From assembly GCA_964444665.1 (NCBI GenBank), contig CAYUIE010000006.1, positions 62,001 through 126,000 on the forward strand: 64,000 nt of DNA, in the 5' to 3' direction. This document shows positions 1 through 8,911 of this stretch, piece by piece. The translations under genes and the position numbers were made by a program. Every line of letters begins with the position of its first letter. The first letter of the stretch is position 1. The notes under the pieces were generated by a model. It ran no database searches. It had not been told where the DNA came from and saw only the letters and a list, made by a program, of their open reading frames with translations. This DNA comes from CAYZTY01 sp964444665 (GTDB taxonomy: Bacteria > Planctomycetota > Phycisphaerae > Sedimentisphaerales > CAYZTY01).

Positions 1-324
1 CGAGCCGTACGGGTCCTGGAAGATTACGGAAATATCCCCGCGAAGCTTTCGCAGGTCTTCGCCCCGGGTCTGAAGGACATCGACGTGGTTAAAGGTGATT
101 TTGCCGGCCGTCGCCGGCACCAACCGCACGATGGTCCTGACGACGGTCGTCTTGCCGCAGCCGCTCTCTCCCACAAGACCCAATGTTTGGCCGGGCTGGA
201 TATTGAAGCTGACGCCGTCGACTGCCTTGACATGGCCGACCGTGCGGCGAAGCAGACCCTTCCTTATCGGGAAATAGGTCTTCAAATCCTCGACTTCAAG
301 CAAATTATTGTTTGTTTCCGTCAT
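1..324 (-). CDS. Peptide ABC transporter ATP-binding protein, OppF/DppF type (partial)
   Basis: This is the N-terminal 108 residues of an ABC ATPase; the 3' part lies beyond base 1. The Met codon at 324-322 opens a frame with an N-terminal beta strand (LLEVEDLKTYFPI), a linker typical of OppF/DppF (RRTVGHVKAVDGVSF), a Walker A motif GESGCGKTT and a Q-loop stretch ending FQDPYGS at the edge. In this family the protein hydrolyses ATP on the cytoplasmic face together with OppD to drive peptide import. It lies 39 bases after the OppD gene on the same strand, so it is the last visible gene of the operon. OppF rather than OppD is inferred from its position and the longer start before Walker A. The signature motif and Walker B are off the window. 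Confidence 0.88.
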   Translation of the reverse strand, partial: MTETNNNLLEVEDLKTYFPIRKGLLRRTVGHVKAVDGVSFNIQPGQTLGLVGESGCGKTTVVRTIVRLVPATAGKITFNHVDVLQTRGEDLRKLRGDISVIFQDPYGS

Positions 325-363
325 AAAAAACCACAAAGTTTTTGATTACAGCTTTGTAACGCT

Positions 364-1362
364 TCACAATTTTTCTTCGTATCCCGGTGCATACCAGCAC
401 GCGACAGACCTACCTTTCGTTACTTCTCTTAACTGCGGCTCGACCGTCCGGCACCTTTCGTCATTGAAGCCTATCGGGCAGCGGGGATGAAATTTGCAGC
501 CGGCCGGAAAATGCAAAGGCTCAGGAACTGTGCCGGGAATTACGGGCAGCCGTTTGGCTTTAAAACCCAATTGCGGTAAAGATTTCAGCAGCCCTTGTGT
601 ATAAGGATGCAGCGGCTGCGCAAAAAGTGAGTCGCAATTGCTCTGCTCCACGATTCTTGAGGCATACATCACGGCCACGTCATCCGCCCGCTCAGCGACT
701 ACGCCTAAATCGTGTGTAATCAACAAAATGCTCATCTCGCTGTGCTTTTGCAGTTCACCGAGAAGGTCGAGAATCTGGGCCTGTATAGTTACATCCAGGG
801 CCGTTGTCGGCTCATCCGCGATTAATAACGAGGGCCTGCAACTGACCGCCATCGCAATCATAATCCGCTGCCGCATTCCTCCTGAGAGCTGGTGAGGGTA
901 GTCACTAATACGTTGTTTCGCACCGGCGATACCGACTTCCTTGAGAATCCGAACGGCGGCGGTCCGGGCGCGAGGGCTGCTTAAATCCTGATGCAGTTTT
1001 ATCGCCTCGGTGATTTGATTGCCGACGGTGAAGACCGGATTCAGGCTGGTCATCGGCTCCTGAAAAATCATAGCGATTTTATTGCCGCGGATTTCGCGCA
1101 TCTGCTTGTCACTCAGCTCGAGCAGATTTTGTCCGTCGAAGATTATCCTTCCTCCTACAATTCGGCCGGGCGGAGCCGGTATCAAACGCATAATTGAAAG
1201 GGCGGTAACACTCTTGCCACAGCCGCTTTCGCCAACCAGGGCAAAAGTCTTCTGGCGTGGTATCCTGAAGCTGACATCCTGCACCGCCTTTGCCACGCCT
1301 TCTTCAGTGAAAAAGTGCGTCGAAAGATTCTCGATTGAAAGTAATGTTTCGTTGTCAGCCAT
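364..1362 (-). CDS. Peptide ABC transporter ATP-binding protein, OppD/DppD type
   Basis: A full-length 332-residue ABC ATPase. In order it shows Walker A (GESGCGKSVTAL, about residues 44-55), the Q loop (FQEPMTSLNP, about 100), the signature LSGGMRQR (about 158), Walker B with the catalytic Glu (LLIADEPTTALD) and the H-loop (LLITHDLGVV). The C-terminal oligopeptide/dipeptide domain ends with a Cys-rich segment (GCKFHPRCP...RC) characteristic of OppD/DppD. It energises uptake of di- or oligopeptides through the OppB/OppC channel. The start is four bases after the stop of the OppC gene, fitting one polycistronic message. Substrate range (peptides, nickel, glycosides) cannot be settled from the ATPase. 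Confidence 0.92.
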   Translation of the reverse strand: MADNETLLSIENLSTHFFTEEGVAKAVQDVSFRIPRQKTFALVGESGCGKSVTALSIMRLIPAPPGRIVGGRIIFDGQNLLELSDKQMREIRGNKIAMIFQEPMTSLNPVFTVGNQITEAIKLHQDLSSPRARTAAVRILKEVGIAGAKQRISDYPHQLSGGMRQRIMIAMAVSCRPSLLIADEPTTALDVTIQAQILDLLGELQKHSEMSILLITHDLGVVAERADDVAVMYASRIVEQSNCDSLFAQPLHPYTQGLLKSLPQLGFKAKRLPVIPGTVPEPLHFPAGCKFHPRCPIGFNDERCRTVEPQLREVTKGRSVACWYAPGYEEKL

Positions 1363-1366
1363 AAAT

Positions 1367-2323
1367 TTACTGAGTCCTCAGTTTCGGGTCGAGCGAATCG
1401 CGAAGGGCGTCACCGAAAATATTCAAAGCCAGGGATATGAAAAATATGGCGATTGTGGCCGCGAGCATTTGCCACCAGACGCCGCGGGAAAGCTCAATCC
1501 TTGCGTCGTTTATCATTGCGCCCCAGCTTGGCCGATGCGCTTCGCCGAAGCCAAGGAAGCTTAAAATAACCTCGGCGTGGATGAACGCCACGAAACGCAG
1601 CGAAAAATCAATAATGACCAAGTGAAAAACGTTCGGTATCAGATGTTTGAGTATTATTCGGCCTTTACTGCAGCCGTAACTTCTTGCGGCCAGGATGTAT
1701 TCACGGTCTTTATGCTTGATGACCTCGCCGCGAATCAGCCGGCAGATTCCGACCCAACTGGTAAGGCCGATAGCTAAGTAAACGGCGGCAATCCCCGTAA
1801 GCTTGTGGCCGAAAAGAGTTTTATCACGCAGCACAACAGCAAAGGCCAGAATCAGCAATATATACGGAATTGAACTTAAGGTCGAATACACCCAAACAAT
1901 GATTTCATCGACAAAACCGCGGAAATAACCAGCGATAGCACCAAGCGGTATGCCGATGGCCAGAGAGATAAACGAGGCACAAAGCGCGACCGTTAGGGAA
2001 ATTTTTGCGCCGTACAGGGTCTTTCTGAAGACCGATTGGCCGAATATATCGGTGCCGAATATGTTTTGTGCGCTGGGCTTCTGATAGGACTCGCCAACCT
2101 GCTCGGACCACTTTATGGGCCCGACCTGCCAGTCGAAAAACTCCGCCAAATACATAAACGCCGTCAGGGCAAAATACAGCAGGACAATGCAGAAACATAC
2201 CATTGCCAGTTTGCGCTTACGCAGCCTTCTTAGCCCGTCGGCCCAGGGGCTTCGGCCCTTAGCCGGCTGCGCCTTACCTGCACCTGTGGCATAAGCTGTA
2301 ATTGTGCTTTTCTGCTCACTCAA
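1367..2323 (-). CDS. Peptide ABC transporter permease, OppC/DppC type
   Basis: An inner-membrane permease of the BPD_transp_1 family. The N-terminal region (KRKLAMVCFCIVLLYFALTAF) is the first membrane span, followed by a periplasmic segment with the OppC-type IFGTDIFGQSVF motif and then five further spans. The EAA-type loop (EYILAARSYGCSKGRIILKHLIPN) contacts the ATPases. I prefer a TTG start at 2323, which overlaps the upstream OppB stop by eight bases and has GAGGG six bases before it. The longer ATG frame from 2359 would overlap OppB by 44 bases and adds an atypical leader. It should form a heterodimeric channel with OppB. Confidence 0.88.
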   Translation of the reverse strand: MSEQKSTITAYATGAGKAQPAKGRSPWADGLRRLRKRKLAMVCFCIVLLYFALTAFMYLAEFFDWQVGPIKWSEQVGESYQKPSAQNIFGTDIFGQSVFRKTLYGAKISLTVALCASFISLAIGIPLGAIAGYFRGFVDEIIVWVYSTLSSIPYILLILAFAVVLRDKTLFGHKLTGIAAVYLAIGLTSWVGICRLIRGEVIKHKDREYILAARSYGCSKGRIILKHLIPNVFHLVIIDFSLRFVAFIHAEVILSFLGFGEAHRPSWGAMINDARIELSRGVWWQMLAATIAIFFISLALNIFGDALRDSLDPKLRTQ

Positions 2324-3254
2324 GAGAGACCCTCGGGTCAACCAGTGCGTAGCATACATCCGTTATAAGATTGAAGATGACAAAAAGTATGGCACTTATA
2401 TAAGTCATAGCATTTATTACGCGAAAGTCCCGCGAGCCAATTGCCTCAATCATAAGATACCCCAGGCCCGGGATACCAAAGAATCGTTCCAATAAAAGTG
2501 AGCCGAGGAACAGGAACGGTATCGCCAGAACCACCCGAGTAATAATAGGTATCATCGCGTTTTTCAGGACGTGCTTGAATAAAACACGCCTTGCAGTCAA
2601 TCCCTTCGCGAAGGCGGTGCGAACATAATCGCTGCGCATTTCATCGAGCATCACCGTGCGATAAAACCGCAGGTTCGAGCCAAGGCCTGAGACAATCCCG
2701 ATAATTACGGGCAGTGCCACATACTGCACCGGCGATAAGTCGGGCGAAAAAAACACAGGAAAAAGGCCCCATTTGTAGGCGAGAAAATACTGGCCGAAAA
2801 GAATGTAACTTAAATATGGTATGCTCATCCCCGCTACACAAATTACAACCGCCGTCGTATCCCATCTTGAGCCGCGGACAAAAGCAACAACCAGTGATAG
2901 ACTGATGGAGATGGTAAGCAGTCCGAAGAACATCGGCACAGTGAGTGATAATGACGGAAATATGCCGCGTTTGATTTTAGCGATGACCGGCTCACGGTCA
3001 TAGGCCCTGCCGAAGTTGAAGGTAACGGCATTCTTCAGGTGGTTTATAAACTGGCTGTCCCGGGAAAAAAACAACGGCTTGTCGAATCCGTATTCTTTTC
3101 GAATCTCTTCGATGGTTTCTTTTGACGCGGCCTTGCCCGCAATTTCCGCTGAGACATCACCGCCGACCACATTGAACAGAGTGAAAGTAACTAACAAAAC
3201 GCCGAATATGATTGGTATGGTGTATAAGAGCCTTCTTATAATATACGTAGTCAT
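2316..3254 (-). CDS. Peptide ABC transporter permease, OppB/DppB type
   Basis: A 312-residue permease starting with the classic OppB pattern: a short cytosolic stretch (MTTYIIRRLLYTIPIIFGVLLVTF split by the first span). The EAA loop reads DYVRTAFAKGLTARRVLFKHVLKN, and the C-terminal LLERFFGIPGLGYL segment is typical of the family. It forms half of the peptide channel. Its ATG overlaps the TGA of the binding-protein gene by four bases (ATGA at 3251-3254), indicating translational coupling. Family and orientation are clear; the transported peptide is not. Confidence 0.92.
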   Translation of the reverse strand: MTTYIIRRLLYTIPIIFGVLLVTFTLFNVVGGDVSAEIAGKAASKETIEEIRKEYGFDKPLFFSRDSQFINHLKNAVTFNFGRAYDREPVIAKIKRGIFPSLSLTVPMFFGLLTISISLSLVVAFVRGSRWDTTAVVICVAGMSIPYLSYILFGQYFLAYKWGLFPVFFSPDLSPVQYVALPVIIGIVSGLGSNLRFYRTVMLDEMRSDYVRTAFAKGLTARRVLFKHVLKNAMIPIITRVVLAIPFLFLGSLLLERFFGIPGLGYLMIEAIGSRDFRVINAMTYISAILFVIFNLITDVCYALVDPRVSLE

Positions 3255-5047
3255 CTTCCGCCTTCATAAGCTGCTCGTTTAGCCTGGTCTATCCTGCGAT
3301 ACTTTGACAGCCCGTAACCAAAGGCGTGTGGCTCATAATTGTGGACCCAGTCATGATAAAGCACGAACGCGACTCCGTGAAGCATAAAGACGGCCGGGCA
3401 GTCCTTTACAACTATTCTCTCGGCTTTACGATACAGCTCGGTACGTTTTGGGCTATCCTGCATAACTGCCGCCTTCTCGTATATTCTGTCAAACTTCGGA
3501 TTTGAGTAATTGAAATTGTTCGAGCCGGGCGAGGCGTTCTTGCTATAGAAAAGCTGCAGGAAATTCTCGGCGTCCGGATAGTCGGCAATCCAGCCGAGGG
3601 AAAATACTTGAGCGCTTTTAGATTTGATTTTATCCTGAAAAGTCGGCCAGTCCATATATTCCACCTCAATTTTAATGCCGACCTGTTCAAGATTATTGCG
3701 TATAAACTGGCCTATTTGTCTGAATACAGTGTCGGTACCGGGCAACGAAAGCTTAAGTACGGGTAGCTCACTGCCGTAAATTTTTTCGGCCTCTTCGATA
3801 AGTTGCCTGGCCTTTTCGGGATTATAACCTGTCTCTGCCGCCTCTCTAATAGCGGGGTCATAGGCTTTCATCAACGGCGGTATAAAACCATAAGCAACCT
3901 CGCCCCTATTATTGGTGAACAGTTCTATATATTTCTCGCGGTCGACGGCACAACTTATAGCCTGCCTTAGAGGCTTATTAACGCCAACGACCGGGTCCTC
4001 CATATTAAAGCCAAGCCAGTACGTACTCGGGTCGCGGAATATTTCCAGATGGATATTGCGTCCCCTCATTTCGGGAGTTAATTTGCGCTGCGGGTCAATC
4101 GCCTGGCTGAAATTATCCTTAGGTATGCCGGAAGCATCGATTTTGCCGCGTAAGAACTGCAGCCAGCGGGGCTGGTCCTCCTGGATAATCATCCAGTTTA
4201 TCTTGTCAATCAAAGGCATATCCCTGCCGGCATCGGCCAGCATCCCCTTTTTGAGGTCTTCATTTTCGCCTTCGACCGGATATTTTTCACCCCGCCAGTT
4301 TGGATTCCTGATTAGTTCAAGGTAACTACCCCGGTGCCAGACTTTAAGCGTAAACGGCCCCGTGCCGACCGGGTTGTTAATGATGTCTTTCCCATAGTAC
4401 TCAGTGGCCTCTCTGGCCACAGGTGTTGTCGGCTGGTGGGCAAGCAGATAGGTTATCTGGGGCCAGGGCTTCTTAAGCTTTATTACAAGAGTGTAATCAT
4501 CGGGGCATTGCAGCCCTTCAACCTGACGTGAATAATCAACATCTTCTGCTTTCTTACAAGCCTTTGTATATTCGCGAAACTCGTCAAGACCTACGATTTT
4601 TTTATCGAATATCCACCAGTTTTTGCTGAGGTATTTAATATCCGCGATTCTCTTCCAGGCATAGATAAAGTCGGCCGTCTTAAGCTCTCTGCCTTTGCCG
4701 CTCTCGAAACAGGCATCGTCCGCAAAATAAACACCTTGTTTTATTCTTATAGTATATTCCAGACCATCCCTGCTAACCTGCGGCATACCCTCGGCAAGCT
4801 GCGGAATTAATTCATAAGGTCTTTTCAGATAATGGTACTGATAAAGACATTCGAAAATCTGGCTTGCCACCACCGCCGATGTTGTATCACCGATATCTCC
4901 AGGGTCAAGTCCCCGGATTTTAGCACCTAAGGCGCTGTGGAGAGTGATTTGATTCGGCTCAGATTTTGAGGGTGAACGGCCGCATCCTGCGAGGATTAAC
5001 AACGCCGCTATGAGCGTTACCGATGCGAGTTTCCGTGCAAAATCCAT
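3251..5047 (-). CDS. Peptide-binding lipoprotein, OppA/DppA family (SBP_bac_5)
   Basis: Extracytoplasmic solute-binding protein for the adjacent ABC importer. From the Met at 5047 the protein begins MDFARKLASVTLIAALLI and has a lipobox LAGC about residue 21, so it should be lipid-anchored. The body shows SBP_bac_5 marks: LAEGMPQVSRDGLEYTIRIKQGVYF near the N-terminus, NPVGTGPFTL in the middle, LRQAISCAVDRE (about 375) and the C-terminal GWIADYPDAENFLQLFYS peptide-binding signature. About 598 residues, slightly long for the family. A longer frame exists from 5107, but it puts 20 charged residues ahead of the signal peptide, so I rejected it. Stop overlaps OppB by four bases. Confidence 0.9.
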   Translation of the reverse strand: MDFARKLASVTLIAALLILAGCGRSPSKSEPNQITLHSALGAKIRGLDPGDIGDTTSAVVASQIFECLYQYHYLKRPYELIPQLAEGMPQVSRDGLEYTIRIKQGVYFADDACFESGKGRELKTADFIYAWKRIADIKYLSKNWWIFDKKIVGLDEFREYTKACKKAEDVDYSRQVEGLQCPDDYTLVIKLKKPWPQITYLLAHQPTTPVAREATEYYGKDIINNPVGTGPFTLKVWHRGSYLELIRNPNWRGEKYPVEGENEDLKKGMLADAGRDMPLIDKINWMIIQEDQPRWLQFLRGKIDASGIPKDNFSQAIDPQRKLTPEMRGRNIHLEIFRDPSTYWLGFNMEDPVVGVNKPLRQAISCAVDREKYIELFTNNRGEVAYGFIPPLMKAYDPAIREAAETGYNPEKARQLIEEAEKIYGSELPVLKLSLPGTDTVFRQIGQFIRNNLEQVGIKIEVEYMDWPTFQDKIKSKSAQVFSLGWIADYPDAENFLQLFYSKNASPGSNNFNYSNPKFDRIYEKAAVMQDSPKRTELYRKAERIVVKDCPAVFMLHGVAFVLYHDWVHNYEPHAFGYGLSKYRRIDQAKRAAYEGGR

Positions 5048-5128
5048 TCTGAAACGGCCTCTCTTACTCGGCTCCGCCACAAGCTTAACCGGCGGCGAGC
5101 CATCCAACAGCCAGATGAATCCTTAGTT

Positions 5129-6265
5129 TTATTGTGCCCCTTCGGGCCGAGGAGGCAGGATACGAGGAACTAACCGCCTGTTGCCGTCAGGGTTTTGCCC
5201 ATAATCGAAATCCAGGGCCTGAACGAGTCGGCCGATACTGTTCTCATTGCCGAACAGCGAGTTATGCTCATCGAGTAAAGCAGATGACCTGTCCTTTTCG
5301 ACAGCGGTTTTGATTGTTGACTGGCTAATTCCCGTAAGCTTAACGATACACTTCTGCTCGACATCCACCAACATCGAGGCTAACTGTTGTTTCTGATTAT
5401 CATCCAAAAGAGTCTGCTCATCCATAGCTTTAATATACCTTTGCATTGCAAAGGAATATAACTGCGCAAATCGGCGGCAAACATCGGCTTTCCCTTCGCG
5501 CTGTGAAATAATAACATCGCACAGGAACTCCAAAACCTTATTATCCAAAAGTTCAGTATCGACCGTCCAGCTCTCATACTTTCGTATTCGATTATCCGCT
5601 ATTTCCAAAAGCAACTCTCTGCCTTCAGGAGTTTTCAGGTTTCCGGCAAAGTCAACAATCAGCGAAAGAATTTCCGGGCAATTTTCTTTGGTAAGCCGGT
5701 CCTTGAGCCTCTGCGCGATCTCTTCTACGAGTTCCGAATTATCCTCGGCGACTGAATTCAACTTCGCGGCTATGACGGGATTGGTTACAGCGTGGACCGC
5801 CCAATAACGAACGGCAGTATTTTCTTCATCCAGCATGCCGGCCGCCAGCTTCGCCAATCGCAAATCCTCCATACTATCCAGCAGAACCATCAGGTTTAGC
5901 CGTATCTGCCCGGCACGTTGCTGTGATGCAAACTCCCTGGTTTTTTCGAAAGCATCCTTCAGATACTCGGCGGCTGATGCAAAAAATTGCTGGGCATACT
6001 GCTCCTCGGCGCTGATAGTGCCGGAGCTGCTGCGGGAGAGAATGACACTGCGGGCAATTGATACAGAGCTAAAGTCGGTAGTTTGGAGCAATTCCTGTAT
6101 GGCTTCGTTGACAAAGGTATCGATAATCTCGAAATCCGCCGAACCGAGAACCTCTTTCCTGCGGACTTCATCAATTTGTGCAGTGTCCACGGCAAGGACA
6201 TTTGAACCAACTAACAGCAATAATATTAAAAAAGAACAAATTGCACATCTCTGGATGTTAATCAT
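5129..6265 (-). CDS. Secreted protein of unknown function, first gene of the Opp operon
   Basis: A 378-residue protein I do not recognise. It has a clear Sec signal peptide (CSFLILLLLVGSNVLA, cleavage after about residue 25). The mature part is almost entirely helical and charged, with segments such as DLRLAKLAAGMLDEENTAVRYWAVHAVTNP that resemble HEAT-type helical repeats (about residues 130-230). The C-terminus is polar and ends near PRILPPRPEGAQ. It sits about 80 bases upstream of the binding-protein start on the same strand, so it is probably co-transcribed with the peptide importer, but a role in peptide uptake is only suggested by position. No catalytic motif seen. Confidence 0.75.
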   Translation of the reverse strand: MINIQRCAICSFLILLLLVGSNVLAVDTAQIDEVRRKEVLGSADFEIIDTFVNEAIQELLQTTDFSSVSIARSVILSRSSSGTISAEEQYAQQFFASAAEYLKDAFEKTREFASQQRAGQIRLNLMVLLDSMEDLRLAKLAAGMLDEENTAVRYWAVHAVTNPVIAAKLNSVAEDNSELVEEIAQRLKDRLTKENCPEILSLIVDFAGNLKTPEGRELLLEIADNRIRKYESWTVDTELLDNKVLEFLCDVIISQREGKADVCRRFAQLYSFAMQRYIKAMDEQTLLDDNQKQQLASMLVDVEQKCIVKLTGISQSTIKTAVEKDRSSALLDEHNSLFGNENSIGRLVQALDFDYGQNPDGNRRLVPRILPPRPEGAQ

Positions 6266-6527
6266 TTACAAAAATCCCAAAAAATAGCCCGTCCCCGCCT
6301 TATCTCGGCAATTTACAGTACTTAGAATACATTCGTATGCCGTTTTTGTCAAGCTAATTTGAGGATTGCCTGGGAGAGACAGAAGGGCTAAAATGATTAT
6401 TCTTGAACTTGTGAAGGCAACTTATCTATGAAAGGGACTTTACCGAAAGATTGAAGTGTATCGAAAAAAGTGATAGTATGAGGTGTTTGTATCTTATTAA
6501 CCAATTTAGTTTTTTCACGGTGTTATT

Positions 6528-7466
6528 ATGGGAACTCGGCTTTATATTTTTATCTTAACAATCATGGGTTTGTGTATTATATACGGCTGTAATGATAAAA
6601 GCCCAATTACTGACCGGCGGGTCAAAACCAGGCAGGACCAAGAACCTAATGAGGCCGTAGAAGCTGCCTTATTACCGGACGTTAACGACAGGCCCCAAAG
6701 CAAAACAGCCCCGCCGGCCACCTTCAATAAGAATCTGGCGGAACTCTTAAACTCCTATGTTGATGATAAAGGGATGGTTGACTATAAAAAACTAAGGCCG
6801 AAAAGATTGGAACTGATACAGGTACTGAGGGAATTTGACCAACTGGACCCAAAAGAATACGACTCATGGCCTGAGACGGAAAAAATCTCGTTCTGGATAA
6901 ACGCCTACAACCTTTGCATGTTAAAAGTTGTTATTAACAACTATCCGATTAAGGCCTCGCGTTATATGACCCTTTTCTACCCGGCAAACAGTATCCGGCA
7001 GATTTCGAAGCCGTGGTCCAACTACGAATTCGGCATAATGCAGGTCAAATATACCCTGCGTGAAATCGACCGGCAAATTCTGTCAAGGCAGTTTGATGAG
7101 CCGAGAGTATTCTTCGCACTGTCATACGCAAGCATGGACAGCCCGCCTTTGCGTAACGAACCATATACAGGCCCCAAACTCGACAAACAATTAGACGAAC
7201 AGGTCAGAAATTTCATCAAAAACACACGAGGATTCAAAATCGACAGGGAGGAAAAAGAAATCTATCTATCAGTACTATTCAAATGGTATTCGCGTGTCCT
7301 GGCCAGAAAATTTAGTACCAACAAGAAATTCACTGACCGGCAGCCGGACATTCGGACAGCCTTGAATTTCATCAGCAATTATATTTCGAGAACAGACAGA
7401 GATTATCTGGAAAGAAAGGTCTACTCAGTTAAGTATATAAAGTATGACTGGGCACTGAATGAGTAA
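6528..7466 (+). CDS. DUF547 lipoprotein
   Basis: A 312-residue protein with a short signal sequence (RLYIFILTIMGLCIIYGC) ending in a lipobox Cys at about residue 21, so probably membrane-anchored outside the cytoplasm. The core matches the DUF547 family: the block around residues 120-140 (EKISFWINAYNLCMLKVVI) is the hallmark WINxYN motif, followed by RQISKPWSNYEFGIM, the ADxxR-like region and FALSYASMDSPPLR (usually FALxxGxxxCP in the family). The function of DUF547 is not established; some plant homologues join it to a leucine-zipper domain. It stands 91 bases upstream of metK on the same strand but has no obvious link to methionine metabolism. Confidence 0.8.
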   Translation: MGTRLYIFILTIMGLCIIYGCNDKSPITDRRVKTRQDQEPNEAVEAALLPDVNDRPQSKTAPPATFNKNLAELLNSYVDDKGMVDYKKLRPKRLELIQVLREFDQLDPKEYDSWPETEKISFWINAYNLCMLKVVINNYPIKASRYMTLFYPANSIRQISKPWSNYEFGIMQVKYTLREIDRQILSRQFDEPRVFFALSYASMDSPPLRNEPYTGPKLDKQLDEQVRNFIKNTRGFKIDREEKEIYLSVLFKWYSRVLARKFSTNKKFTDRQPDIRTALNFISNYISRTDRDYLERKVYSVKYIKYDWALNE

Positions 7467-7557
7467 TAGTCCAGCCGGATTTTTTACAAGAACGAAAAAA
7501 CGATGGCACTTTTTAGTGTTATTTCGTAAGATTAATAGTTTACAGGAGGAATAAAAG

Positions 7558-8778
7558 ATGTCAAAAAATCGCACCACCGGTAAAAGTAATCGTAACCAAA
7601 GAAAATCTTTGTTCACAAGCGAATCAGTTACAATGGGCCATCCCGACAAGGTTGCCGACCATATCTCTGATGCCATACTTGATGCCTGTCTGGCACAGGA
7701 CCGGACAAGCAGGGTTGCTTGCGAGACGTTGGTTAAGGACGATATGGTTGTAGTAGCGGGGGAAATAACAACAAAAGCGGAACTGGACATACCACTTATC
7801 GTTCGAGATACGATAAAAAAAATAGGTTATAACGACCCCGAGCTGGGATTTAGTTCCGACAGTTGCGCTGTGCTGGTATCGCTGGGCAAACAGAGCCCGG
7901 ATATTTCGCAGGGCGTCACTGAAGGTGCCGGATTGCACAAGGAGCAGGGAGCGGGTGACCAGGGTCTTATGTTCGGTTATGCATGCAGGGAGACGACGCA
8001 GCTTATGCCGATGCCTATTCAGCTCGCTCACGCGATTACAATACGGCTGGAAAAAATGCGACAGACTAAAAAGCTGCCGTGGCTTCGTCCCGACGGCAAA
8101 AGCCAGGTGACGGTTGAATATCACAACGGAAAGCCTGCGCGCATTCACACCGTAGTCGTATCGACACATCACTCACCTAAGATTGAATACCGGAAATTAC
8201 AAAAGGAGATAGTCGACAAAGTTGTAAGGCCGGTTCTGCCGAAAAAGCTTGTAGACAAAAAAACAGTTTTCCATATTAATCCGACCGGCAAATTTATCAT
8301 AGGCGGGCCCAAGGGCGATTGCGGACTGACCGGCAGAAAAATAATCGTCGATACCTACGGCGGCAGAGGCTGTCACGGCGGCGGCGCCTTCAGCGGAAAA
8401 GACCCCAGCAAAGTTGACCGTACCGCCAGCTATATGGCCCGATACATAGCAAAGAATGTAGTCGCAGCGGGGCTGGCCGATTCGTGTGAGCTGCAGTTGT
8501 CCTATGCGATAGGAGTTGCGCAGCCTATTTCAGTACTGGTAGATACCGAGGGCACAGCGAAGGTTAGCGAAAAAATCATAGAAGAAATTATCCCGGAGAT
8601 TTTCCCGCTAACGCCGAAAGGAATGATTAGGCATCTTAAGCTTAATCGGCCCATATTTGCTCAGACCTCTCACGGCGGGCACTTCGGACGGAATGGCACC
8701 GACTTTACGTGGGAAAAAACCGATGCAGCAGCTAAATTACGTAGAGCGGCAGGCCTGAAGCCCAAACGCAAAAAGTAA
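7558..8778 (+). CDS. metK: S-adenosylmethionine synthetase
   Basis: Makes S-adenosylmethionine from ATP and methionine in the cytosol. All family signatures are present: FTSESVTMGHPDKVADHISD (substrate loop, about residues 19-38), the GAGDQGLMFGYA hexapeptide region (about 138-149), and the P-loop-like GGGAFSGKDPSKVDRTASY (about 275-293), which binds phosphate. At 406 residues the size is normal, with a basic C-terminal tail (KPKRKK). An AGGAGG ribosome site lies eleven bases upstream of the ATG at 7558. I looked for a SAM riboswitch in the 91-base gap before it and saw none. Confidence 0.97.
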   Translation: MSKNRTTGKSNRNQRKSLFTSESVTMGHPDKVADHISDAILDACLAQDRTSRVACETLVKDDMVVVAGEITTKAELDIPLIVRDTIKKIGYNDPELGFSSDSCAVLVSLGKQSPDISQGVTEGAGLHKEQGAGDQGLMFGYACRETTQLMPMPIQLAHAITIRLEKMRQTKKLPWLRPDGKSQVTVEYHNGKPARIHTVVVSTHHSPKIEYRKLQKEIVDKVVRPVLPKKLVDKKTVFHINPTGKFIIGGPKGDCGLTGRKIIVDTYGGRGCHGGGAFSGKDPSKVDRTASYMARYIAKNVVAAGLADSCELQLSYAIGVAQPISVLVDTEGTAKVSEKIIEEIIPEIFPLTPKGMIRHLKLNRPIFAQTSHGGHFGRNGTDFTWEKTDAAAKLRRAAGLKPKRKK

Positions 8779-8795
8779 CCTAAATCATATAGGTA

Positions 8796-8811
8796 TCCCG
8801 ACTCGTCGGGA
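8796..8811. repeat. Short GC palindrome, copy 1 (possible metK terminator)
   Basis: The 16-mer TCCCGACTCGTCGGGA is a perfect inverted repeat just after metK. A related copy lies 74 bases further on. With no T-run it is a weak terminator at best; it belongs to a dispersed family seen elsewhere in this window (28614, 37980, 50475). Confidence 0.7.
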
Positions 8812-8884
8812 CCAGCTAACGACGAAGGTAAAAGCTGCCCCTTATATCTCAAAGACGGGAAATGGAGGATAATTTCCCGTATGC

Positions 8885-8900
8885 CCCCGACTCGTCGGGG
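8885..8900. repeat. Short GC palindrome, copy 2
   Basis: CCCCGACTCGTCGGGG, a perfect inverted repeat sharing the GACTCGTC core with copy 1. Between the two copies another hairpin can form (CGGGAAA...TTTCCCG around 8854-8879). The convergent ends of metK and the next gene both face this cluster, so it may act as a bidirectional transcription stop. Confidence 0.65.
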
Positions 8901-8911
8901 CACAAGCCGGT

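Noticed and set aside
7467..7557. SAM riboswitch before metK.
   Set aside because: The gap is only 91 bases and lacks any SAM-I or SAM-II core; only a good ribosome site is present.
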